Shown here: piece by piece, positions 41,686 to 51,325 of the stretch
How the letters are laid out: every line of letters starts with the position of its first letter
Position numbering within the stretch: the stretch's first letter is position 1
Assembly: GCA_025459175.1 (NCBI GenBank)
Contig: JALORC010000033.1
Coordinates: 1 to 55,600, forward strand
DNA length: 55,600 nt
Origin: Planctomycetota bacterium
GTDB taxonomy: Bacteria > Planctomycetota > UBA1135 > UBA2386
Reading direction: 5' to 3'
Program-made: the position numbers and the translations under genes
The notes under the pieces: model-generated
The model's database searches: none
What the model was told of the DNA's origin: nothing
What the model saw: the letters and a program-made list of their open reading frames with translations, nothing else

Positions 41686-43872
41686 ATGCTCGAACTCGCC
41701 AGCACCTTCCTGTTGTTCGTTCCGCAAGGTCCGTCGCCGACGCAGCACCATCGCGTGCTGCCCGAACTCGGCATCACCCTGGTCGACGAACGTCGGCTCG
41801 ACCTGCAGACGCGGCGGATCGAACGCCGCACCACCGTCGACGGTCGCCGCGTCGACGGCGACGCGGTGATCCGCGCCGCCATCGCCGCCCGCGATGCCCG
41901 GCTCGGCAAGCTGCACCCGACGCTGCACGAGGCCTTCGCGCAACCGGGACCGCAGCAGGTCGCGTTCTGGCTGGTGACCCCGCCCGGGCAGCCGGACCTG
42001 CGCGCCACCATCGATGACGCGCGGGCGGCCGGCCGGACGGCGGAGGATGCGCGGCGCCTCGCGCTGCAGGCGGCGCAGGACGCGGTCGCGGCGGGCAATG
42101 CGGCGTTCGCGGCGGCAGCCACCGCCGGCGGCGCCACGGTCGTGCACATCGACCCGTTGGTGCCGGTCGTGACCGTGCTGGCCACCGACGCGGTGGCGCG
42201 CGCGCTGGCGATGCGCGCCGACGTCGATCTCGCCTACCTGTCGTCGACGGTGTCGATGACCGAAGGCGGCGAAGCCGCCCCGGCGCTGGAGGTGCTGGCG
42301 GCGTGGAACGAATGGGCCGGCAAGACCGCGCGCACCGACGCCGTGCACCGCCGCGGCATCAACGGCGCCGGCGTCAAGGTGCTGGTCAACGACACCGCCG
42401 CCGTGGCGACCACCAATCCGTGGCTGCCGCCGGTGGTCGCCGGCACCACCGGCAACGCGGCCGCACACGCCACCGCGGTGGCCGGCATCATCGCCAGCCG
42501 CCAGACCCCGCACACCGGCGCCGCGCCGGGCCTGACCCAGCTCTACAGCTACGGCGGTGCTGGCGACACGGTCGCGCAGACGGCCTGGGCCTGGGGCATG
42601 GCCCAGGGCATCAGCTTCGGCAACTGCTCGTGGTGGAACGGGCAGAAGGGCCAGATCCGGTTCCTCGACCGCTACTTCGACTACATCATCCGCAACTTCG
42701 CCGTGATGCTGTTCAAGTCGTCCGGCAATCAGGGCGGCAGCGACGGCGGCGTCACCACGCCCGGCTGCGGCTACAACATGATCGCGTCGGGCAACGCGAC
42801 CGATCAGAACAACGCCGACTGGACCGGCGACGCGATGTCGTCGTCGTCGAGCTGGGTCAACCCGCTCGAGGGCCACGACAAGCCCGAGGTGACCGCCTGC
42901 GGCACCTCGATCACGACCACGACGACCAGCTCGCCGTGGATCGGCGCCCAGGGCTCCGGCACCAGCTACGCATCGCCGGTGACCTGCGGCATCGCCGCGC
43001 TGCTGGCGCAGACCCGGCCGGCGCTGCAGGCGCAGCCGGAGGCGGTGCGCGCGCTGCTGATGGCCGGCGCGTTCCACAACGTCGAAGGCAACGCCGCGCT
43101 CAGCGACCGCGACGGCAGCGGCCACGTCGACGCCGCCGCCTCGCAGTCGGCGACCGCGCGCGACCAGTTCCACACCGCGACGTTGACGCCAGCCTCCTTC
43201 ACCGGCGGCGTCTACGAGCTGCAGGTGCCGCTGATCGGCAACGACGAGACGCGGCTGTGCGCGGTGTGGTTCTCGACCGCCGACTCGAGCTACGCGACCG
43301 ACGTGCTGCAGATGGACCTCGACCTCACGGTCTGGCTCGGCACCACGCTGGTGGCGAGCTCGACCAGCGCGGTCAATCCGTTCGAACTGGTGCAGTTCGT
43401 GCCACCGGCCACGGGCACCTACACGGTCCGGCTGCAGAACATGCGCTTCGTCGGCAGCAGCGAGCCGCTGGCGGTGGCTTGGGTCACCCGCCGCGATGCC
43501 GCGACCAACGAAGTGGTCGTCAGCGGCAACCCGGTGCCGGGTGGCACGGTCGGCTTCGAGTTCATCGATCCCTATCACCCCGGCGCCAGCTACCTGTCGG
43601 TGCTGTCGGTGACGCCGAGCCCGGCGGTGGCGGCGGTCGGGCCGAAGAAGGTGCTCGACCTCGGTTACGACGTGGTCACCGAGTTCAGCCTGACGCTGCC
43701 GGGCTTCAGCGGCAACCTCGGCAGCAACGGCCGCGCCACCGCGTCGCTGCCGCTGCCGAACCTGCCGTGGCTCAGCGGCCTGCCGGTGCACACGGCGATG
43801 GTGACGCTCGATCCGTCGCTGCCCGAACTGGCCGAGGAGACGTCGCCGACCACCACCTTCGTGATCCAGTGA
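41686..43872 (+). CDS. Subtilisin-like serine peptidase (S8 family), secreted
   Basis: A 728-aa predicted extracellular protease. The triad can be placed as Asp236 (VLVNDTAAV), His261 (AHATAVAGIIA) and Ser427 (GSGTSYASPVTCG), with the oxyanion Asn in SSGNQGG. The aspartate region departs from the usual DTGI, and the histidine motif is AHATAV rather than HGTHVA, so this is a divergent member. An N-terminal region of about 190 residues may be a propeptide, although the signal peptide is weak (LELASTFLLFVPQG). After the peptidase domain there is a P-domain-like beta segment (about 500-610) and then the C-terminal beta-rich domain shared with other secreted proteins in this window. Confidence 0.82.
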   Translation: MLELASTFLLFVPQGPSPTQHHRVLPELGITLVDERRLDLQTRRIERRTTVDGRRVDGDAVIRAAIAARDARLGKLHPTLHEAFAQPGPQQVAFWLVTPPGQPDLRATIDDARAAGRTAEDARRLALQAAQDAVAAGNAAFAAAATAGGATVVHIDPLVPVVTVLATDAVARALAMRADVDLAYLSSTVSMTEGGEAAPALEVLAAWNEWAGKTARTDAVHRRGINGAGVKVLVNDTAAVATTNPWLPPVVAGTTGNAAAHATAVAGIIASRQTPHTGAAPGLTQLYSYGGAGDTVAQTAWAWGMAQGISFGNCSWWNGQKGQIRFLDRYFDYIIRNFAVMLFKSSGNQGGSDGGVTTPGCGYNMIASGNATDQNNADWTGDAMSSSSSWVNPLEGHDKPEVTACGTSITTTTTSSPWIGAQGSGTSYASPVTCGIAALLAQTRPALQAQPEAVRALLMAGAFHNVEGNAALSDRDGSGHVDAAASQSATARDQFHTATLTPASFTGGVYELQVPLIGNDETRLCAVWFSTADSSYATDVLQMDLDLTVWLGTTLVASSTSAVNPFELVQFVPPATGTYTVRLQNMRFVGSSEPLAVAWVTRRDAATNEVVVSGNPVPGGTVGFEFIDPYHPGASYLSVLSVTPSPAVAAVGPKKVLDLGYDVVTEFSLTLPGFSGNLGSNGRATASLPLPNLPWLSGLPVHTAMVTLDPSLPELAEETSPTTTFVIQ

Positions 43873-43907
43873 GCGGCGGCTGCGAGTGAGCGGCGATCCG
43901 CGCGCCG

Positions 43908-44480
43908 TCAGCTCGCCGATGGTCGCATCGACGTCTTGCCCATCGACACCAGGGCCCGCAGCGCATCCGCGGTGCGCACGTCGAGCTTCTGCAGCCGCCC
44001 CGGCTCGATCAGCAGCAGCTTGCCGTTGGTCGGGTTCGGCGCGCTCGGCACGAACACCAGCGTGTGCGGCTGGCCGTCCGGGCCGACCGCGGTCCCGGTG
44101 ACGAAGCCGATCTCGAAGCCTTCGTCGGCCGGCACCGCGACCACGCCCTGGAAGAACCGTTCGCGGGCGCTGTCGTAGCCGAGCACCTCCTTCAGCGACT
44201 GGTACAGCGTGCCGAGCAGCGGCAGGTTCTCGAGCAGCCGGTCGACGCGCCGCCACAGCCAGCGCCCGGCGAACGTGGTGACGAACACGCCGATCGCGTA
44301 GACGACCAGCAGCGCCAACAGCAGCCCGAGGCCGGGGAAGTACCAGCTGACCTTGCTGCGCCACGACTCGGAGAGGATGCCCTCGAGCCCGACGATCGCG
44401 AACACCACGCCGCCGAGCGGCAGCAGGGCCACGATGCCGGCGACGAGGCAGCGGGTGATGTGGCGGACAGGCGCGTTCAT
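43908..44480 (-). CDS. DUF502 family membrane protein
   Basis: A 190-aa protein with two transmembrane helices, near residues 9-33 (CLVAGIVALLPLGGVVFAIVG) and 48-70 (GLGLLLALLVVYAIGVFVTTF), followed by a soluble beta-rich half. The linking motif LPLLGTLYQSLKEVLGY and the later FVPSAPNPTNGKLLLI are the signature of DUF502. The function of the family is unknown. The gene stands between the convergent peptidase gene (stop 36 bp away) and the upstream secreted-protein gene on the same strand; that gene's stop is 43 bp before this start, so they may form a transcript. Confidence 0.87.
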   Translation of the reverse strand: MNAPVRHITRCLVAGIVALLPLGGVVFAIVGLEGILSESWRSKVSWYFPGLGLLLALLVVYAIGVFVTTFAGRWLWRRVDRLLENLPLLGTLYQSLKEVLGYDSARERFFQGVVAVPADEGFEIGFVTGTAVGPDGQPHTLVFVPSAPNPTNGKLLLIEPGRLQKLDVRTADALRALVSMGKTSMRPSAS

Positions 44481-44523
44481 GCCGGGACCATACGCGGCCC
44501 GGCGCGCCCACTCGATGGTCGCG

Positions 44524-46332
44524 TCAGTCGCCTTCGCTGTAGAAGGTCAACACGCCCTGGTACTGGTCCCAGTTGGCGATCAGCGGCACCTGCCGGAAGC
44601 CGCCGTCGCTGTGCGCCGACACCGTGACCAGGATGCGCTGCACCCCCGCCTTGGTCTGCCGGCTGCCGATGCCGACCGCGCAACAGGTGAACTGGTAGTT
44701 CAACTTCTGCTTCGGCTCGATCAGCACCACATCGCCATCGAGCCGGTAACGCCCGTCGTGCTTGGTCGAGCCAACGGAGTTGCCGAACTGCGGGTGGCTC
44801 GACGAGTAGGCGAACGCGTAGTCGTAGCTGCCGTCGTCACGCAGCGTGAAGTGCCCGCCCGACGAGCTCACCGCGACGCCGGCGAAGCCGCCGGTGACGC
44901 TGTTGTAGTAGCTGCCGCCGTAGGCACTGCTCGACTCCTTCCACGCGCCGCGCAGGTCCTGGGCCGCGAAGTAGCCGCCGGCCGGATACGGCGGCTTGCC
45001 GCTCTTCGGCCGGATCGAATCGAGCACCGCGCCGAGCGGGAACGACAGCGCCTTCAGCGCCGCACTCTCCTTGAACACGTCCATGCCGATCCCCGGATCA
45101 CGCGGCTCCACCACCGCCACCACCGGCTGGAAGCGGTTGCCGCCGAGATCGACCAGCCACAACGCGCCGTAGGTCTTCGGATTGCCGTGGGTCTTCGGCG
45201 TGTTCGGGCGCTCGAAGAAGCGGCCCATGTAGAGCACCACCAATTGGCCAGGCAGCCGGCCGCGGTAGTGCACGAACGTGTCCCCGAGTTCGAAGCCGGC
45301 GAACTGCTCGCGCCACAGCCGATCGAACAGTGCGGTCGGCCCCTCGGTGGCGGCCTGCACCGGCAAGAAGCCGATCGCGGCCTGGTGGCTCGATTCGTCG
45401 CCTGCTTCGGGCCGCCCCTGGTCGTCGACGTCGGCCAGCGTGGCGCGGAAGACGACGTTGCCGCCGTTGCTCTCCCGCTGCCAGCCGGCCGGATCGGTCC
45501 AGACGACGCCATCGATCGCCGGTCCACTGGTCGGCAACGGCGAGGCTCCCGGCGCGAACGCGCCCGCGGTGGCGACCGGCGACGCCTTCGGCGCCGGTGC
45601 GGCCTTCGGCGCCGCGGCCGGCAGCTTGCCGCGCAGCGGCCTGACGACGAAGCCGCGGCTGCCGATCTGCACGCGTTCGGGCGGCACCCCGAGCAGCGCC
45701 TCGAACGCCGCCGCCGCCACCTTGCGCAGCGCACTCCGCTGCGCGTCGTCCTCGACCGCCTCCAGCATCGCCGCGAGGAAGATCGGATAGCCGGCGCACA
45801 CTTCCCAGCAGCGCTGCTTGTCGGCGTCGCTGCTCGCCGCCAGCTCGGGCACCGCCAGCCATTGCACCAGCTGCGCGTGCATCGCATCGAGCGCCGCCGC
45901 CTCGATCTCCTGATCGCGCGCGAACTGCCACAGCTGCTGCACGCACAGCGCCGCGATCGCGCCGAGGTCCTGGTCCGCCCCCTCGGCCGCCAAGGCCGTG
46001 CGCAGCTCCTTGGCGCCGGCGTCGAGCAGTTCGCGCACGACCTTTTGCTGCTCGTCGTCGGCGCCGAGTTCCTTGGCCAGTGCGGGCAGCACGAGCCAGC
46101 GGCGCCTGGGCACGAAGGCGAGCTCCGGCCGCAGCAGTTCGTCCTTGCTCGGCGCGGTCGCCGGCATCGGTGGCACCGCGGCCGCGAATCCGGCCATGCG
46201 GGTGCGGAACGCGCCGTCCGGCAGCCCGAACAACGCCGGCGCCGCGGCGGCCGGCGACGGGGTCGGAGCCTGGGCCGGCAACCCGGCGCCGAGGGCGAAC
46301 AGGAACAACGACACGGAGCGCTGGATTCGCAT
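44524..46332 (-). CDS. Secreted protein of unknown function with lipocalin-like C-terminal region
   Basis: This 602-aa protein has a signal peptide (RIQRSVSLFLFALGAGLPAQ) and is otherwise unrecognised. The first 200 residues after it are alpha-helical and Ala/Leu-rich, the middle third is mixed (about 280-430), and the last 150 residues contain beta strands with GSYDYAF and DGRYRLDGDVVLIEP, the pattern of a small beta-barrel or lipocalin-like fold that often ends planctomycete secreted proteins. The ATG at 46332 is chosen because it starts the signal; upstream sequence in the frame is arginine-rich and looks non-coding. The upstream glycosyltransferase-like gene ends 110 bp away on the same strand. 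Confidence 0.62.
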   Translation of the reverse strand: MRIQRSVSLFLFALGAGLPAQAPTPSPAAAAPALFGLPDGAFRTRMAGFAAAVPPMPATAPSKDELLRPELAFVPRRRWLVLPALAKELGADDEQQKVVRELLDAGAKELRTALAAEGADQDLGAIAALCVQQLWQFARDQEIEAAALDAMHAQLVQWLAVPELAASSDADKQRCWEVCAGYPIFLAAMLEAVEDDAQRSALRKVAAAAFEALLGVPPERVQIGSRGFVVRPLRGKLPAAAPKAAPAPKASPVATAGAFAPGASPLPTSGPAIDGVVWTDPAGWQRESNGGNVVFRATLADVDDQGRPEAGDESSHQAAIGFLPVQAATEGPTALFDRLWREQFAGFELGDTFVHYRGRLPGQLVVLYMGRFFERPNTPKTHGNPKTYGALWLVDLGGNRFQPVVAVVEPRDPGIGMDVFKESAALKALSFPLGAVLDSIRPKSGKPPYPAGGYFAAQDLRGAWKESSSAYGGSYYNSVTGGFAGVAVSSSGGHFTLRDDGSYDYAFAYSSSHPQFGNSVGSTKHDGRYRLDGDVVLIEPKQKLNYQFTCCAVGIGSRQTKAGVQRILVTVSAHSDGGFRQVPLIANWDQYQGVLTFYSEGD

Positions 46333-46442
46333 GCGGAGGTGCCCCGCCGGTATCGGTCGCGGCGCGGCGCCCAGGACAGCGGCAGCGGGACGCGTTCCAC
46401 ACCGCGCGCCGCTGCCATTCCGCGACCTCGACCGCATGGCCG

Positions 46443-48491
46443 CTACGGCTTCAGCTGCAGCCCACCGATCGCCGGCACCACCCACGGATCCGGCGGCTGG
46501 TCCATCGACAGCACGTGGCCGCAGTCGATGTCGACGGTGTCGAACACCGACATGCCCGCCGGCAGCACCAGCGGGAACGCCTGCAGTCCCACGAACCGCT
46601 GCAGGAATCCCAGCACATCACCGTCATCGCCGGCCGGCGGTTCGCCCAGCGGGGCCCCATAGGCCGGCACATCGACACGGCCGACTTCCTTGCCGCCGAG
46701 CCGGAACGTGAAGCGATAGCCGATCCACGGCACCAGGTGCACGATCGCGCTGCCGGCCCGCTGCACCGTGGTCGTGCGCAGGCGCAACCCACCGCGACCG
46801 ATGCAGCGCACCGTCGGCGCATCGAACCAGAACGTGCCGACCGGAGCCGGCGTCGACAGCTCCGCGAGCATCGCCGTCGTTCGCGGCGGCCGGCGATACT
46901 CCGCGGTGGTGTAGCTGCGCAGTCCGTCGTCGTCGAAGCCCAGCCACAGCGACTGCAGCGCCGGCCACCGTTCGGGCGCGTCGAGCGGCGCGCGCAGCAC
47001 CGTGCGCAACGACGTGTAGAAGCGGGCCAGCCCGGGATGCACCAGCCGGTTGTCACCGAACGCGATCGACTCGGCATAGCCGTCGGGCAACCCGCGCGTG
47101 AAGTGCCCGATGCGCCAGCGCCCCGGATCCAGCACCGGCAGCCGCATCAGCAGCGGATCGCACAACCACGGATCGACGAAGTGGAACTTCGCGCCGGCGG
47201 CGAACGGGACCCCGCCGGCCATGCCGGAGCCGAGCACGATCTTGCCCTGGCGGCCCTGCCGTTCGAGCGCGCGCGTGAAGCGCCCGGCCTGCGGGATCTC
47301 GCGCCGCGGGCTGAACAGGCCCAGCTTGTCGTAGTAGAAGCGCCGCTCGTCCTGGATGCCGTGCACGACCGTCGGCGGTTCGAGATCCGCGGCCGGCGGC
47401 CGCAGCCACGGCGGCAGTCCCGGCAGCCAGATCGCGCCGGCCACGAACCCGGCCAGCGCCAGCGCCACCGCCGGCCGCGCGGTGCGCAACCAACGCGCAA
47501 TCAGCACCAGTGCCACCACGAACGGCGGCACGAAGAAGCGACCGGCCATGAAGTCGCCACCGACGCGCACCACGTAGCCGCACGCGAGCAGCACGCCTAG
47601 CGCCAGCATGCGGCCGCGCACCGCGCGCGCGCCGAACCCGACCAGCAGGCCGAGCCCGATCGTGCCGAGGGTGACCGGATCGGTGCTCGCCGTGAGCCAC
47701 AGGTAGCGCAGGCCCTGCACGATCAGTTCGCCGGTCGGCAGCCCTGGCGCGAACGCCTTCGCGTAGGCCGTGATCGGGAACGGCGAGCCGTAGTACCACG
47801 CCGCGAACACGCTCCAGCCGAGCAGCGGCAGCATCGCCACGAGCACCACGGCGGCCTGCTGCAGCGGCCGATCGGTGCGCGCGTGCGCGAGCAGCACCGG
47901 CCCCGCCAGCACCAGCAGGTCGAGCCGCGTGAACCCCAACAGGCCGATCACGCCCGCGATCGCGAACAGCCGGCGCCCGCCGACGTCGGTGCGATCGTCG
48001 ATGCAGCCGAGCCAGACCAGCAGCGCCGTCACCAGCGGGGTCTCGAGACCCGAGGTCGCGAAGTCGCCGAACGCACGCGACCCGAGCAACAGCAGCAATA
48101 ACGCCGCCATCGCCGCGCGGCCTCGCGCCAGCCACAGCAAGCCGCCGGTGCCGACCGCGGTCAGCAGCACCGACACGGTGATGGTCGTGAAGTAGTGCTC
48201 GCCGGTGAGCCAGCGGGCGGCGACCAGCAGCCAGAACCACGCCGGGTGCGTGTAGGTCTGCACCCGCTCGCCCGGGTTCCACACCGGACCGTGACCGTCC
48301 AGCAGGTTCTCGACCGTGCGCAGCGTGATGTAGGCGTCGTCGCTGAGCCAGGCCAGCCGCAGCACCGCCGCCAGCAGGCCGAGGGCCAGCGCCAGCACGG
48401 CGAGCCAAGGCAGCGAGCGACGGAGCAGGTTCACGAGGCGGGCGACGATGCAGGTGCGCGCCGCAGCAATCAAGATCGCCCCGGAGTCCAT
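46443..48491 (-). CDS. Polytopic GT-C-like membrane glycosyltransferase
   Basis: A 682-aa inner-membrane protein with about ten hydrophobic helices in the first 430 residues and a soluble C-terminal domain of about 250 residues. The first loop contains SDDAYITLRTVENLLDGHGPVWNPGERVQTYTH, of which the DDAY and WNPGERV parts resemble the loop of GT-C enzymes such as the mycobacterial arabinosyltransferase AftB; the acidic DD pair would be the catalytic/metal site. Such enzymes transfer sugars from polyprenyl-phosphate donors to cell-surface glycans. The acceptor cannot be deduced. It is transcribed before the secreted unknown and the DUF502 gene. Confidence 0.65.
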   Translation of the reverse strand: MDSGAILIAAARTCIVARLVNLLRRSLPWLAVLALALGLLAAVLRLAWLSDDAYITLRTVENLLDGHGPVWNPGERVQTYTHPAWFWLLVAARWLTGEHYFTTITVSVLLTAVGTGGLLWLARGRAAMAALLLLLLGSRAFGDFATSGLETPLVTALLVWLGCIDDRTDVGGRRLFAIAGVIGLLGFTRLDLLVLAGPVLLAHARTDRPLQQAAVVLVAMLPLLGWSVFAAWYYGSPFPITAYAKAFAPGLPTGELIVQGLRYLWLTASTDPVTLGTIGLGLLVGFGARAVRGRMLALGVLLACGYVVRVGGDFMAGRFFVPPFVVALVLIARWLRTARPAVALALAGFVAGAIWLPGLPPWLRPPAADLEPPTVVHGIQDERRFYYDKLGLFSPRREIPQAGRFTRALERQGRQGKIVLGSGMAGGVPFAAGAKFHFVDPWLCDPLLMRLPVLDPGRWRIGHFTRGLPDGYAESIAFGDNRLVHPGLARFYTSLRTVLRAPLDAPERWPALQSLWLGFDDDGLRSYTTAEYRRPPRTTAMLAELSTPAPVGTFWFDAPTVRCIGRGGLRLRTTTVQRAGSAIVHLVPWIGYRFTFRLGGKEVGRVDVPAYGAPLGEPPAGDDGDVLGFLQRFVGLQAFPLVLPAGMSVFDTVDIDCGHVLSMDQPPDPWVVPAIGGLQLKP

Positions 48492-48642
48492 CGGTGGCGA
48501 TCGCCGCGTCCGTTCGCCACCACCGAGGCGTTCCTACGAGGTTTCTCGACGCGCGCGGCGTGGCCAGGGTCGGCAACATGACCCGGTCGCACCTGCCTTC
48601 TGCAGGCGGCGACATCTCTCGACCACTCGCAGGATCCCCACC

Positions 48643-48780
48643 ATGGAATGGCTCATCTCGCTCGCTTCCGGCGCCCTCGGCGGCAAACTCGGCGGCGCCG
48701 TCGGCGGCACCGCGCTGATGGCGGTGGTGGGTCTGCTGAAGAAGATGTTCGGCGGCGGCGGATCGGCCCCGAAGCAGTGA
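48643..48780 (+). CDS. Small glycine-rich membrane peptide, 45 aa
   Basis: A short gene beginning with ATG at 48643, preceded by AGGA about 9-12 bases upstream as a plausible ribosome binding site. The product starts with a hydrophobic segment (WLISLASGALGG), continues with GxxxG-type spacing (GGKLGGAVGG) and a second hydrophobic run (ALMAVVGLLKKMF), and ends in a GGGG linker. It would form one or two short membrane helices. I recognise no family; holin-like, bacteriocin-like and small regulatory membrane peptides are all possible. Genes on both sides point away from or toward it without overlap, which leaves it as its own unit. Confidence 0.5.
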   Translation: MEWLISLASGALGGKLGGAVGGTALMAVVGLLKKMFGGGGSAPKQ

Positions 48781-48804
48781 GGCCGGGGCGCCGCCGGGCG
48801 CCCG

Positions 48805-49755
48805 TCAGCGGCTCGCCTTGCGGCGCAGGAACCAGAGCCCGTCCTCGGCGAACTGCTGGTACTTCGGGTCCTTCAGCAACCGCGTGTCGCGGCGCACCAT
48901 CATCGGCAGCAGCAGCCGCCAGATGCCGCGGATCAGCTTGCTCTTCATGAACACGTAGAACGCGTTCGTCGCGTGACTGCTGAAGTAGTGATAGAAGTGC
49001 CGCTCGATCACCTCGAAGTGCTCGGCGAAGTAGTCGTCGAGCTCGATGTGCTCGCCGAAGAACTCCTTCCCGGCCGGGCTCTCGTGGCGGATGTTCATGT
49101 CCGGGCCGTCCGTCGGCGGCGGCGGCGTGTCGAGCGACGTCTGCCCGGTGACCTCGTAGTAGAACGCGAAGTCGAACACGCGCTTGCCCCACCACGACTT
49201 CGCGCACTTCATCAGGAACTGCACCACCTCGGGCGCCATGCCCTCGTGGTTGGGCTCGACGAACAGCATCAGCCCGTCCGGCTTCAGGTGATGCGCGAGC
49301 ATGTGCTGCAGCGCGTCGTGGAAGGCCGGGAAGTGGTGCAGGCTGCCGTGCGAGGTCAGCAGGTCGACCTTCTCGCGCGGCCGCCACTCCATCACGTCGC
49401 CGGCCACGAACTCACAGCGGTCGGCGATGCCCTGCTCCTTGGCCATGCGCTTCGCGGTCTCGATCTTCTTCGGCGACAGGTCGATGCCGATCGAGTGGAT
49501 GCCGCGTTTGGCCATCGCATGGCACAGCCAGCCGTTGCCGCAGCCGATGTCGACCAGGCTCTTGATGCGGTCCTTGTTGCCGTCGATCAGCCGCAGCAGG
49601 GTGTCGACGCGCGGCTGGATGATCTTCTCGGCCAGCTTCGGCACGAACCGCCAGTCGTGGGGCCGCGCGTAGAGGCTGTCGATCTTGTCCTCCTGCAGGT
49701 CCCAGAACTCCGCCTCCTTGGCGAGCAGCTGCTTCTGTGGGTCGGGTTCGGTCAC
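48805..49755 (-). CDS. SAM-dependent methyltransferase (class I), substrate unknown
   Basis: A 316-aa Rossmann-type methyltransferase. SAM-binding motif I is LVDIGCGNGWL, followed by GIDLSPKKIETAKRMA (acidic residue for the ribose), then EFVAGDV and DLLTSHGSLHHF. The C-terminal 120 residues are rich in aromatic and basic residues and may bind the acceptor; FYYEVTGQTSLDTPPPPTD is distinctive but not recognised. I use the GTG at 49755 because the segment after it (TEPDPQKQLLAKEAEFWDLQE) looks like a normal helical N terminus, while the in-frame extension to 49881 is low-complexity. The 3' end faces the 45-aa peptide gene. Confidence 0.78.
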   Translation of the reverse strand: MTEPDPQKQLLAKEAEFWDLQEDKIDSLYARPHDWRFVPKLAEKIIQPRVDTLLRLIDGNKDRIKSLVDIGCGNGWLCHAMAKRGIHSIGIDLSPKKIETAKRMAKEQGIADRCEFVAGDVMEWRPREKVDLLTSHGSLHHFPAFHDALQHMLAHHLKPDGLMLFVEPNHEGMAPEVVQFLMKCAKSWWGKRVFDFAFYYEVTGQTSLDTPPPPTDGPDMNIRHESPAGKEFFGEHIELDDYFAEHFEVIERHFYHYFSSHATNAFYVFMKSKLIRGIWRLLLPMMVRRDTRLLKDPKYQQFAEDGLWFLRRKASR

Positions 49756-49852
49756 GTGGGGCCATGGCCCGCACGGGGTAGCGGGTGGGGCGAGCCTAGC
49801 TACCGGGGATGGTCCGTCAAGCGCGGCACCCGAACCGCCGCTCGCCGAGCCG

Positions 49853-51163
49853 TCACGGGATCCGGAAGTACTCCCAGCCAACGGTGAACGGCGACGGCAA
49901 GGTGATGCCGATGGTGCCGTCCGGTGCCAGGGTCAGCGACTGGAACACGAACGGCACGTCGATCGGGGCGGCGGCGGGGCAGATGTCGTTCCAGGTGCCT
50001 TCGCCGGTGATCGCTGCCAGCGGCAGGATCGCGACCGGGGTGAAGCGGAAGGGGTCGAGCCAGAGTTCGCCGAACGGGGTCGCCGCGGGGGCTGGCAGGA
50101 GCTGGTCGAGGCCGAGCAGGGCGAAGCCGGAGTCGGGGCCGTCGACCCAGACGGTGTATGGCTCGTCGGCGACGACGGAGTAGGTGGTGGATGTCGAGTG
50201 GATCGGCTCATGGATGACCTGCAGGCCTGGAATGACGACCTGGTACGGGATCACCGAGCGAGGATCGCGGCGAACGAGGCAGTTCACCGGGTTCGCAGCG
50301 TAGTAGCCGGGCGGGGCGGTAAAAATCGACCCTGGAGAGAGCGTTGCGTAGGGGCCGATGTTCAATGTCGACTGCTCCAACGAAACCGCTGGATGAGAAT
50401 CCCCGAACACGACCGGCCCCGATCCACCCGGGTGACCTCGCAGGGTGCAGTCCGACACCGTGGCGGTCGAACGCAGCAGCTTCAGCATCGGGAATGTCGT
50501 CGTTGCCAATAGAGAGCCCGAAACCGGCCAGCCGCTACCTATGAAGCCGAAGGATCGCTGGATATTCACCGCCGCATCCACCACTTCGACCCCAGAACCT
50601 GCCAAGGTGAAGTAACCACCCTGGATCAGAACGTTCGCACAGCGTTCGATGCGAAATCTCTGATTGGCCAGTCCCGGGTTGAAAAGGTCCAACCCGTCCA
50701 GCACCACCGTGCCCGAGCAATCGTGGACGTGATACCCTTGCGTCGTGGTGGGAGCGAAGAACGTTGCACACTGCAAGTTTGCCACCACGCACACCTGGCC
50801 GGCAGGAATGTTCTTGACCTCGATCACTCCATCGATCCTTGCCCGAGTCGTCGAGCCGACTGAGCTCCCAGTTTGCACGGTCAATCCCACCAGCCTGATC
50901 GGCTTGTCTATCACCGGCGCTTGGTAGCCGACCCATCCGGGAGGGACGGGAGTAACGGTCGCCGTACACATGATGGTATCCCCCGCCTGCGCAGCAAGGA
51001 CGGCCGGAGGCAAATCGGTGAAGTGCACACCCGGGCCACCGGCGTAGTCGACCCGCCACACGGTCTGACCAGGGACCGGTGACAGCAGCCAGCCACACAG
51101 CATCATCATGGCGGCAACCGACGGGCGGACGGAGCAGCGCGACCATGGGTTTCGATCGATCAT
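49853..51163 (-). CDS. Secreted beta-helix-like protein with shared C-terminal domain, in a lower-GC patch
   Basis: This 436-aa protein has a signal peptide (MMMLCGWLLSPVPGQ) and starts with WRVDYAGGPGVHFTDLPPAV, an opening I associate with planctomycete proteins that carry parallel beta-helix (pectate-lyase-like) repeats. Short strands separated by Asn/Gly/Ser turns follow through about residue 300. The final 120 residues belong to the beta-rich C-terminal domain type seen in four other secreted proteins here. No catalytic motif is evident, so it may bind or display rather than cleave. Between about 50,300 and 51,180 the GC content is clearly below that of the neighbours, suggesting recent acquisition or relaxed codon use. 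Confidence 0.65.
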   Translation of the reverse strand: MIDRNPWSRCSVRPSVAAMMMLCGWLLSPVPGQTVWRVDYAGGPGVHFTDLPPAVLAAQAGDTIMCTATVTPVPPGWVGYQAPVIDKPIRLVGLTVQTGSSVGSTTRARIDGVIEVKNIPAGQVCVVANLQCATFFAPTTTQGYHVHDCSGTVVLDGLDLFNPGLANQRFRIERCANVLIQGGYFTLAGSGVEVVDAAVNIQRSFGFIGSGWPVSGSLLATTTFPMLKLLRSTATVSDCTLRGHPGGSGPVVFGDSHPAVSLEQSTLNIGPYATLSPGSIFTAPPGYYAANPVNCLVRRDPRSVIPYQVVIPGLQVIHEPIHSTSTTYSVVADEPYTVWVDGPDSGFALLGLDQLLPAPAATPFGELWLDPFRFTPVAILPLAAITGEGTWNDICPAAAPIDVPFVFQSLTLAPDGTIGITLPSPFTVGWEYFRIP

Positions 51164-51325
51164 GGCGTGAACCTCCTCAGACGGAGAGCGATCCGGTCGC
51201 CGTTAGCGCGGGCGGCAACGAGCGAGCGACACAAGGGACAGCATCGTGCCGCGCATCCGACCCAGCATTCCGTTGGTGCCGAGCAGTTTTGGCTTCGGGA
51301 ATGCGAGCAAGCCCCTTGGCAGGCG

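Noticed and set aside
41455..44511. Thousand-residue minus-strand frame across the peptidase gene
   Set aside because: It reads through the true peptidase, DUF502 and sdhC regions in the wrong frame and contains no recognisable domain.
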